Assembly (NCBI GenBank): GCA_031841125.1
Contig: CM063110.1
Coordinates: 56,581,946 to 56,645,945, forward strand
Origin: Acanthococcus lagerstroemiae
Taxonomy: Eukaryota > Arthropoda > Insecta > Hemiptera > Eriococcidae
Direction of reading: 5' to 3'
Length of the DNA: 64,000 bases
Below are positions 30,135 to 41,500 of this stretch, piece by piece; within the stretch, counting starts at the first letter, position 1, and every line of letters starts with the position of its first letter. The notes beneath the pieces are model-generated. The model searched no databases. It was not told the DNA's origin and was given only the letters and a program-made list of their open reading frames with translations. Both the position numbers and the translations under genes were made by a program.

Positions 30135-31329
30135 CAGAGGCGAAACTTGATTTCCAGTTTGAGGGGACAGGGTGGACAAAATTTGCCTACGATTTTTTAT
30201 TAATTTGAAAATTTACCGATTTTTCAATCAAAATATTTTTTAATTTTAAAATAATAAATAATAATAATAATAATAATAATAATAAACAAACAAACAGTCT
30301 TGGAAAACGAAAAATTTAACTGAACAGTTTCAAAATTTGCCGACTGCCAAATTACTGAAGATGCTTCACCCCCCCTCCCATAGTTTGGTCCCTGCAAATG
30401 CAGATTGGAATCGTATCCCCCAAGCACTCACATTTGCGCACATGAGCACACCCTAATCTGGGAAGGTAGTCTAGAAGGATTTTAGGACTACTTGAGAGAG
30501 GAACACAAAACTTCCTTTACACACTAAGGTGGTTGTTATTTACATTGGGTGGTATTTTTTTCTGAATTTTTTCTGATTCGTCTCCTAAATTGGTTCCAAT
30601 AAAATCTAAAAACACCTACAAAGTTTTAGGTCGATTGGATTAGGGGACTCCGTGCAACAAGATCCCTTCCGTTCGTATGGGAAAAACACATGGAGTTTTG
30701 AATTTTGTTCCAGACTAAATTTTCCCTCCTATATTCGCCAGGACCAAAGCCCGTAAATCAAACAATAAAACATTTGCTATCGGATACAGCTTGTGACATG
30801 GAAAAATAAGTCTTATGCTTCCAACTTTTAAATTTTAATACAATGTTCAACTTTCTCAAATTTCAGTGTCTAGGTCAAAAAGAGAATCTAGTAAAAACAG
30901 AACAGTCACTGAAATTCGAAATTCAACGGTTCGCTACCGAATTTCAAACTTACAAAATATCTTCCACATTTCAGCTTTATTTCAACCTTTCAGATAACGT
31001 TCGATCTCAGCTTGAAACCTCCGTCTTTTGACTGACTAGTCTCTGACAGGAGTCCAGGGTACTTCATTTTCAGAAACGAAATTTGACTTTCAATTTGGGG
31101 AGGTGGAGAGGAAAGATTCGCAGGCGAATATGTTTTGAAAGCTGAGAATTCGCTGACAAAACTTTTAAGAAATTAAAAATTTGCCGATTTTTTAATCGAA
31201 ATATTTTTTAATTGAAAAAAAACAAAACAAACATTTATAAGAAATGAAAAATTCACAGTTTCAAAATTTGCCTACTGTCAAATTATTGGAGGGGTGTCCA
31301 ACCCCGCACCCCCTATAGTTCTGTCCCTG
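30135..31329 (-). mobile_element. hAT-like non-autonomous element, 1.2 kb, inverted copy
   Basis: It begins CAGAGGCGAAAC (30135) and ends TTCTGTCCCTG (31329), and is the reverse complement of the 27963-29224 element along its full length, including the repeated end segments and the central unique part. It is flanked by ATTTTAAG (30127-30134) and ATTTCAAG (31330-31337), an 8-bp duplication with one change. An AAT run (30250-30285) has expanded in it. With its partner it forms a 1.2-kb inverted repeat with a spacer of about 0.9 kb. Confidence 0.85.
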
Positions 31330-31337
31330 ATTTCAAG

Positions 31338-32180
31338 TAAATTCAGCAGTTATTGATAGAATTTACTGTGGAAGGAGAAAGATTATGTACATGTTCTTGT
31401 TCGGCGAATTCGGACGTTTAACCCCCTTCCCCGTCCCACCAGTCACAAAAGTCTCGTAAGACTTCTGTACAAGTCATTCAGACTCATTGCGACTGATGAT
31501 AAGAACTCGAGCAGACTATGCTGTTAGGAGGGGATATTCTCACCCCCCCCCCTTCCTAAGTGGTTTTAAAAACGTAGAATGATTTTGAATATCTTCTAAA
31601 TCAGTTTTTATCGAGATTCTCCTGGATAATCGCGGGTGAAAAAAAATCCAAGCAAATAATTTCTCACTCGGAATTTAGTGCTTCGAAATTTCGCGTAGAT
31701 GTAAATGCGCGATCAGATAATGGCAGAACTACATATACATTGTACAAGGTCTTCATTTCTGCGCCCTTATGAGACTGAGTGGATTCCATCAAGAAATTTT
31801 CGCAGTAAACAAGGTTTCCATTAATTATTTGAAAACTGTCATCTGTATGAGTACAATTTGCGAACGAAAACTGTACCACATTTAGTTTTATTATTTGATA
31901 ACTGTCACGCCTTTTCGTTTTTTCGTATGTGTAACTTAAGCCTCATAAGCCCGTTATTCACCACATTCGTCAAACACTTTTTTATGTTTAAAAAAAAAAC
32001 CAAACGGCATCTCAACTCGCTCATCCTTAGGCCATATTTTCATACTTAGGACCATGATTTGTCTCTCAGAATGAGAATCAACGGCTACCGCACACATGGG
32101 CACACTCATCTATCATCTCTCATGTCAACAGTCAGCACCAGAAACGACAAAGTAAACAACTGTACTTCAGTTGGAACGAG
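31338..32180. other. Upstream flank of gene 2
   Basis: A C run (TCACCCCCCCCCCTTCC) lies near 31540-31556; otherwise this is AT-rich sequence with short frames only. No gene is recognised. Confidence 0.45.
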
Positions 32181-32181
32181 A

Positions 32182-32220
32182 TATAAATGTCACCGTTTGT
32201 TTAACTGCTATTTAGTCAGA
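32182..32220 (+). promoter_or_regulatory. Candidate core promoter of gene 2
   Basis: TATAAA at 32182-32187 is followed 36 bp later by TCAGA (32216-32220), which resembles an arthropod initiator. The spacing is slightly longer than usual and the start codon is about 350 bp further on, so a long or spliced leader would be needed. Treat as a candidate only. Confidence 0.3.
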
Positions 32221-32565
32221 TTAGATAATTATACAGCGATGCCACCCTTGATCTTTCTTTTCGAATAATATTGTTAGATAGATGTAGTTAGTTTCCACGA
32301 CAAATTTGTTTTCAACCGATGTGTTTACTCGAATTGCCGATTATCAACTTTTATCGCATTTCAGTTACCCCCGAATAGAAACGATGACGATAACCAAATC
32401 GAGGGGACACACATTTTGTACACGCATATATTCGATAACGGAAACTAGTCCTATACACAACCTCTTCATTTCTCATCTCCGAACGACCTCTTCTGTCAAC
32501 ACACTCGAGTCTTTCGTGTCGCTCATTTCTCAGTGCACTGTAAGATATTTATTACAAATTCAGCC

Positions 32566-35500
32566 ATGATTGTCACCATAAATCAAGGTTCTTTAGAAGG
32601 AATAACGCAGACGAATGTCATCACCGGAAAACCATACTACTCTTTTCTGGGCGTTCCATACGCTGAACCTCCGGTCGGAGATCTTCGATTCCGAGTAAGA
32701 TTTTGAATTTAATAATTTAGATTTCACGATATAGAGGGCAACAGTTTCATCTGCAATAATTGTCGTGGCAGCCACCAATAGCCGTTAAAAAATGGGACGG
32801 TGTTTTCGATGCCACGGTCGAGAAAAACATTTGCATTCAGGCGGACTTTTCAGGCGTCAGCGATTACCAGGGCAGCGAAGACTGTTTGTACCTGAACGTC
32901 CATACTCCTGAGGTACGTTCTTTCGGCTATTTATAGACTCAACTCGAAAGATAATGCAGATTAAAGATTATTAATCGAGTTACCGGTGGATTTACAGTTA
33001 CCCAGTCAAGGCACATCCCTGAAGCCGGTAATATTCTATATACACGGAGGAGGATTCTTCAGCGGTTCAGGATCGGTAGACAAAGCTTCTCCGGATTACC
33101 TAATACGGCATGGGGTCGTACTGGTCGCAGTAATTTCCAGATTGAATGTTTTTGGTGCGTAAATGGTCTACATAAATTCTGTAATTTAGTTTTCCAAAGT
33201 ATAACTAGCGGCAAAATGCAATATCAAAATTATTTCGTCACAGGCTTCCTCAACTTGGGTATACCCAGTTGCCCGGGTAATGTCGGACTCAAGGATCAAG
33301 CGGCGGCCCTAAAATGGGTTCAAGAAAACATTACCAAGTTCGGAGGAGATCCTAGTAACGTTACTCTTCTCGGCGAGAGTTCAGGTGGTGCAGCAGTTCA
33401 CTATCAAGTCATATCACCCTATACGAGAGGTAATTACAGTTATATACCGTGCTCCATTTGATCCGGTCCGTTTTACCAGCTCCACTCCCCTCCCCCAAGA
33501 AAAAATACTAATAAGAAATGGGGCAAAGAACTGAGTACAGTTGGCCTAATTTGTATATCCAACTACTGGAATTCGTGTGATCTCCTTACTACCATTACGC
33601 CGAGCTCATTTGATTGAAAACTCGCTGTTCTAGACCAGTTTGAAAAAAACCATATGCTGACCCCTACAGGTTTTTTAAAGAAGGAAAAAAAATCATGTGA
33701 TTACAACATTTTTTATTAATTATCATCTTCATTAAGTACACGAATATTTTTTTCAAAATAAGCGCCACCCATGGCTATACACGCGTTCATTCGTTTTTGC
33801 CATTTATCGAACGTTTTTGCGAATTCCGTTGCCGGTAAGGAAGAGAAAAACATCTGCGTCGCAGTGATGCGACTTCTTGATTCGTGTTGACTTGACAACC
33901 CCGCAAGGCTGCCTTTAGTTGAGGAAATAACCAAAAGTCGCAGGGGGCGAGGTCAGGATTATACATATAGGAGGTTGGGGGTGAATTGCGATTTTTTTAG
34001 AAGTCATCATCGCGGCGCAGATGTTTTTCCCCTCCTTACCGGCGGCAGAATACGCGAAAACGTTCGATAAATGGCAAGAACGAATGGACGCCTGTATAGC
34101 CATGAATGGCGCTTATTTTGAAAAAGATATTCGTGTACTTAATGAAGATGATGATTAATAAAAAAAATTGTAATCGTATACTTTTTTTTCCTTCTTTAAA
34201 AAAGTCTTTAAAAAACCTGTAGGGGTCAACGCATATGATTTTTTTCAAATTGGTCTGGAACAGCGAGTTTTCAATCAAATGAGCTCGGCGTGGTCTCAAT
34301 CAATAGCTAATGAACCAACTTATCCCCATACTGTGTTGAAACGCCGATAAGTAGCGTTGGTGGGTCGTACAAATTTTAGTCTCAGTTACTTAGTGACAAC
34401 CTAAGTATACACTCTGCAAGGGTAGTGAGAATGGTAAAATGGTAGATCCTGGTCCTACTATATGCAAACCAAACTTGAGGGAGAAGCACATGAAGGTAAG
34501 CCCCCAAACTGAGTTACGCACTCCAGAATAAGGGCAAAAACTTGTATACATTCGTCTCCGGAAATCGTGTGACCATCCTCTTATCCAACCATATGCAATA
34601 CAGACTTGGAAGAAGGACAGAAAAAGAGGTAAATCCTCAAAGTGAGTTAAGCACTCCCGAATTGTATTATATAATTTGTGTATCAACTTCCACCAATTTG
34701 TGTGATCTCCCTAAGAACCACCGATCAAATAATAAGTTTGGGGAAGTGACTCGGAAGATTACAGCCCTCCCCCAAGAAAACTGAGACGAAAATCCAGAAA
34801 TGGTAGCCAAAATACGTGTACAATTTGTTTAATTTCTGTAGCCCTTTCTCTAAATTTGTGCGACCTCTTTCGTACCACTGTACCTCACTTCCATGGGTTA
34901 ATCTCTTGGTTCCCCTGTTCAAGTCTCCATTGTGGTATTTTACATTGGGAGAGGGACTGGCGAAATGGACTCCATTTAATATGACAAATAAGTGCACCAA
35001 TGGATGGAAAATAGGATTCGGATGCCTTAATGTACCCGTCCGCATTAGATAGTAGCAGAACTTGGATACGCGAAAACAAAAAGAAGCACGATGTTTGTAC
35101 CATACGACAGAGTTTTTTCATTTAGGGGAGATTCACTCATTCAAGAACAGTTTCCCACTCATCCTAAGGTGCTATACCCCAGGTGCGGACATCCGCCATT
35201 TTGGATCCTACAGTGCCCGCGGATACCAAATCCGACTATGCGGAGCGTACCGCGTAGTCAATTCGGCATTCACGGGCACTGTAGGATCCAAAATGACGGA
35301 TGTCCGCACCTGGGGTATAGTACCTTACTCATCCTGGGAAAGCTGCCTTTAAAAAGTAAAAAATGAACTTGCCAATTTCGGGCGTCTAAGAATGGTCAAC
35401 ATTTTTGTCCACACTTTTCATTGTATCCTTGAGCGCACTCAGTTTCCATGGGGAGCAGAGGCCGAAAACCGTGACTTTATGAGTTAAAAATGCATTGCTT

Positions 35501-38500
35501 GAAGAACTGAAGAGAGCAAAGAAGATTTGCCCTTTTTTTGTATAATCGCATCCTGTATTCCCTAAGGAATGTGTCATACGCAAAATTTTCAAACATTACA
35601 GCAAAAAAAAATTTGAATTGTTGGATTTTCCGAACACCGCCTGATTGAAATTGTCAATTTTCCCCATTGCTGAATGAAAAATTCTTATCCCCCCCTCCCC
35701 ATCGGTGCGTCCCTGAATAAACATAGCCAACAAAACAGTTTTCCACCATCTTCAAACCAGTTAACCACAAAATGTTTTCATATTGCGATACAAGGCAATG
35801 TCTAGTAAAACTGAAACCACCTCTCTCTTGCTCAGTTTTTAAAAATGGTAATTTTGGTTTAGGCTCCCGACCATTAATAATTTCTAATTGTTCATTAAGA
35901 GCAAGTTGCGAAAACGGTTTCTCAATAAGATCTCAAATACGCATTTTGTGGGCAAAAAAAAAAAAAAACACGGAGCATTCAAACATAACGCGTTAAACCA
36001 TTGTCCAATTTATCAACGTTTGTGTGTAGCCAAGCCGAGCCAAGCCTGACTCAAAGCGCTTCCAGAACGCGACCAAACGCACAGGTTTCGTCGCGTTGAA
36101 CATGCTAGTGTGTTTTTGTGTTAGTAATCAACACAGAGGCGAGCGTAAGTCGTGGAATGCGTGCAGTACGGAAAAGATGCGTGAGGTCAGACGCACACCT
36201 CTATGGCCTATACGAACATACCTACATATACAAGGATTGCCCAACATCAAACGGTATACATCTCCCATGAATTTATCATACAACTTGACCGTGCTGTTTT
36301 GCCCAATGTTTCATTATCTTTTATGTATTTGTTACAATTTGAAGTTGATATTGTATATGAAAACTTATTTTCTCGAGAATTTTCCAGGTCAGCTGCGCTT
36401 ACCTTGCTTGCCAGGAATACACGCCACTTTTCACTTTCTAGATCATCATATTGTTTTTAAATACTGCGATTAGAAATTAATCAGTGAATCTCCAAATTGA
36501 ACAGGATTATTCCATCGAGCAATCGCACAGAATGGTACGGTATTATCACTGTTCGCTCTGCAACCAAATCCGCAGGAGATGGCTTTCAATTTGGGAAAGA
36601 AACTCGGTTACCAAGGAACCGATCCCGAGGAGCTTTGCGAATATCTGAAGCTACAGTCTTCTGGAGACCTTCTTAAGGCCGCAAACGCAGTAAGAAGTGA
36701 TGCGAAAATGGTAAGTTTCTACAGCCACAGGGTTATTTCGTTTGTTTCAGCCTCTAGTGAGAAAAAACCCTTTGGCATATATCACTGGCAAAGTCAGATT
36801 TGGCTTAACGGTGCGACGGTGCCCTATAATCAGTTACCGAGGGCACAACTTACATGATACGTGAAAACGCACTATTAATGCGAGTCATCGGAATCAAGAG
36901 GCCCAGATTAGAGATTCGATTAAGGAGAGTAGAAACAATCTTAACCAAAGTGATCTACGAATCTAACGAGGAGGGGGTGAGAAAAGACAGCGCCAGACTC
37001 AGATTTTCTCTCAAAGACCTCTTCGCGGCCTACGTTACATTTTGGTTGAATCGTGTGTTAGCAACAGGGGAAGCAGGAAAATAAAACAAGAGCAAACCAT
37101 TTATTTGGTTGGTTGTAGTCCACGCTCACTTCAAATAAGACGGATTAGTTTTACGAATTTTACAGGCAAAACCGTTGGCGTGCAAAGGAATAGCATTCAT
37201 GCCATCTATAGAAACCGTACCGAAAGACGCGTTCATAACCGACTATCCAACAAACATGATAGAAGAAGCCCCCGTGGTACCGATCATAACTGGAGTAGAC
37301 GTACATGAAGGATCAACTGTGTTTTACGGTATAATAATTCGTCTTTTTCAGATTCATTTTACATCGTTCATCGAATTATTCACGTCTTCGTACTCAAAAG
37401 TTTCGTGAGATTAATCTTTCTTTTCGCTCTGACCTTACCACCAACAGATGTAACTGCCGAGTCATTGGAAAAACTAAACGACGGCAACAAATTCAACGAT
37501 GTTATAACGCAGAACCTTCCCTACTGCAATCCGACCAAAGTATCTGAGATAGCCGCTAAGGTGAAAAAGTTTTATTTCGGAGACAAGCGAATCGGCTGGA
37601 ACACGAGAATGGAATTTTTGAAGGTATATGAATCGAACTATACCAATTATGCAACGACATTTCGACACTATTTTCAAACTATACGCGTTACATTCCAGCT
37701 GTACACTGATCTTCATACCCTCTACCTGTACGACTCGTTTGACTTCTCGGCAAAGAGTAACGGTCCGATTTACGTGTACGAGTACCTATACGACGGAAAA
37801 TACAATTTATCAAAAGCAGAGGGCGGTGTAATGGCCTCTTTCGGTGGTAAGCTTTGTAATACACGATACTCCACACACCCAGCCGATTACCGGTAGTGGC
37901 GAATTTCAGATTTCATCATAAAGGAGTTGCTGAGTATTCCAGCTTAATCAATAACGAAAGAACTAAGTCATGTAGATAGACTCTTTGCAATCATGTTATC
38001 TTAAAATTTGATTACACACAAGGAGATCAGAAAAGAATTACACATTGCGTAGTCTAGAACCGTTGATTTGTTTTCTTGAGAACATATTGCCCCGTTAGTA
38101 AAAAGAAAATCAGCAAATTCGAAATGCTGACTTCAACGTCAAATTTATTAAAAACAGACATGTTGTTGCAATGCATTAGTTCTCGGCTCTGGAAAGTGCA
38201 AAAAATATGAAAAACCTCACTACTTGACTCTAGGATCTTACCAAACAAATTATCTGTTAGACAAAACAGGTCAGAGAATCTACGACAAGGAGGGGATAAA
38301 CTTGCTGGCAACAGAATTCTAAAAGGAAGTATACAAACCCCCAGGGGAACATGGATCACCTAGGTGTGAAGAAGGTTTGGAACAGATAGGCATATCAGAA
38401 ATATTAGAACCCCCGTAGTTAAACATTTAAACAAAAATAATGCCCCAAGGAACGATGGCGTAAGGAACGAGCACATGATTAATGGCGGAGAGGCAATGAC

Positions 38501-41500
38501 TGACGCAACACTCATTTATTTGATGAAGTTTTAATGTCAGGTGAAGTACCCAAAAGCTGGGACTATTCGAGCATCGTCTTACTTTTCCAAAAAGAGGACG
38601 GACATAATATAGGTAATTACAGACCTATCAGCCTATTCCCCACAATCTAAAAAATATTTTCGAAATTAATAGAGATAAGACACTTTTTGGAACCAAAACA
38701 ACCAGCCGACCAAGCGGGGTTTAGGAGAAGTTAGTCTACTTTAGACTCTCTCCAAACAGTCAACCAAATTATTGAAAAATCAAACGAGTACAAATCCAAT
38801 ATACACCTAGCATTTACGGATTACAACCAAGCTTTCGATTCCTTGCACCATGGTTTCATAGTTAGTGCATTAAAACTCCAGGGGGTTCCCGATCAGCTGG
38901 CCAGTATAGTCCAAAAAATGTACTCAAACCCAAAAAGCAGAATCATCACTGATAAAACAGGACCATATTTCCAAATAGGTAAGGGGGTTCGCCAAGACGA
39001 TCGATCCACTATCCTTTCTTCTTTTTATTGCTGCTCTTGAAGAGGTCTTCAGGCAACTGAGGTGGACTAACAAGGACTTAAACCTAAATTACAAAAAAAT
39101 CTCGAATTTGAAATTCGCAGATGAAATTATCCTAATATCTGAGACCAGAGGGGAGCTGAAAAAAATGATGACTGATGAGCTAGACAGGCAGGTAAAAAAG
39201 CAGGCTTAACTATCAACTCTGAAAAATCTAAAATTCTCACAAACTCGAAAAACCCGGATCTAGAGATGGCATCAGAAATAACTTATCTGGGCCAACTGAT
39301 TTCCCTCGAAAACAGAAACGAAAAAAGAAATTTCATGCAGAATCACGCTTGCCTGGAAAAGAACTACTGGTCACTAAAACACATATTCGAAGAAAACTTT
39401 AATAACAAACAAAAATCGGAAATTTTTAACATGTGCGTACCAGTGCTTACATACAGATCCCCTACCTGGGCCATCACCTCTAAGCTAATCAATAAAATAG
39501 AAACTACGCAATATTCTATGATGCGTTCGATTTTGGGTTTGAAACTAAAAGAGTCTGTATAAGTCGCCGTCGAAAATCTATCAAAAAAAAAAATTACCAA
39601 AAATGAAAAACTATATTGAAACCATCAGAAACTTGAAATAGGGCTGGGCAGAGCATGTCGCCAGACTACCGCCCCCTCCCCCAACAGGTGAGCCTACCAA
39701 GCGATAGGAACGTACCTAAGAGTCGTTCTGAGAGGGGAGGCTAAAAATTGTGAAAGTCCCAACTGACTCAACTTAGAATTCCCAAATATCAAAGCAAAGG
39801 AAGAAAAACCGTTTGCCTTGTTTGGTTTTCCCAACTTCTCAACTCAATTCCCAAGTATCAAAGCAAAAAAAAACAAACACCTTTTGAATGGTAAATTTTC
39901 CCTACTGCTGAGTGAAAAATTCCTACAGAGAGGGGAGGGGGTGAGTTGCCCCAAAGAGACAGAGGTAAACCCCAAGAGCTAAGTGAAGAGACGAAATCGA
40001 CAAATGTTTGCAGAATAAACACTTTCAGAAAATCGCTTTAGACTGAAAAGAGTGGAAAAGTGTGAGGCAGACCTTTGCCTTCTATGGGCCGGGGATACTC
40101 GACAACTTACCGAAAATATACCTAAGAAAAGCAATGGTATACTGTAAGCTGTTTCCCTCGCACGATAAAGGTTGCTTTGATTTGTTTGCAATTCTACACA
40201 CAACACAATAACCTATTTTGTAGAATATTTAATAGTAAGAATTTTAGGCATGGTAATCATAAGGGTCCTCTTGCTCTCAAACATCCCCTTAGTCATTTTA
40301 CGTTTCGAAAACATGCAATTCAGTTTCTGAAGAGAGTATAACAATCGTGCAGCCTACGGTATCCTCGGAATACGTGTACCGAGTTGCACATTGATAGTTA
40401 CACAATAATTTGCAAGAATAAGACTGGAAATACAATCCAGCCCTTTAGTACATATAGTCGAGAAAAATGTATTTAATTATTATTTACGTTACAGGTCCAG
40501 TTCATACCGACGAATTGGGGTACATTCTTTGGCCTAAAGCTTCATTCCCGAATCCGAAACATGAAGGAAGTGATAAGGTTGTATTGGATAACCTCACTTC
40601 CATGTGGACCAACTTTGCCAAAACTGGGTAAATAAAACTATCTATTTTAATATCATACACTCTCACCTGCCTGATCTCCAATTAGATATATTAATTTACA
40701 CTGACCAAAACTTAAGACAGAATTACTGAAAGTTCAAATGAGTCCACCCATGACTCTTAGTAATTCATATTCTGAACAACAAAATATAGCAACTTCTACT
40801 CACTTCTAATAAAAATTAATGTGATTCTATCAAAATTACTGTAATTACGGTAAGAATTACTGCAACTCTATTAAAAATTATTATAAAACTTATAAGCGCA
40901 ACCAGGAATTACCTCTGGGAGAGGCTGAATCAAAGAAAAGTTGGGGGCCTAAATTTTATGTGAAAAAGTAAAATACTTGACTCATTCTACTAAAGTTCAT
41001 TTTTAAAAACATTGTAAACGAAATTACACAACAAAAATAAGGAAAAACTAAACTCAAAAATCCAATTTTCTGGGTCCGTTTCTTATCAAAATAGTAATAA
41101 CATACGAATTAAACACTTCAAATTACTTCGCATGATCACTAAGATTTAAAAAAAAAAATGCTCTTACGGTTTTTTTCTTGAGGAGGGGGCGATACTCCAT
41201 AGCCCTCTTGGATGCACCTATGATAATACTATTAAATTTTGATTAAAGTACGAGAGTTTAGTAAGTTATCACAATTCTTAGTTAAAGAGTACGTGAATCG
41301 CCAGGGTAGGGAAGACCGGGGTAAGTTTTCCACGGGGTAAGTTGTCTCAGCCTCCATGTCATCCGTGTAAAATGTGCTTTTTTTGAATCTGATGACGCCA
41401 CGCTACTTCTTGGTGTACCAACATTTCATCCATACCTGACAGATCTCACGATTATGGAACCGACCTGATTTTATAGTGGTTTGATATTTTGATAACACAA

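Noticed and set aside
27963..31329. A single large fold-back transposon with 1.2-kb inverted repeats
   Set aside because: Each arm has its own 8-bp flanking duplication, which shows two separate insertions.
36854..37084. Alternative exon in gene 2 intron 5
   Set aside because: The open frame has no esterase similarity, gene 1 has no counterpart, and skipping it gives a perfect family match.
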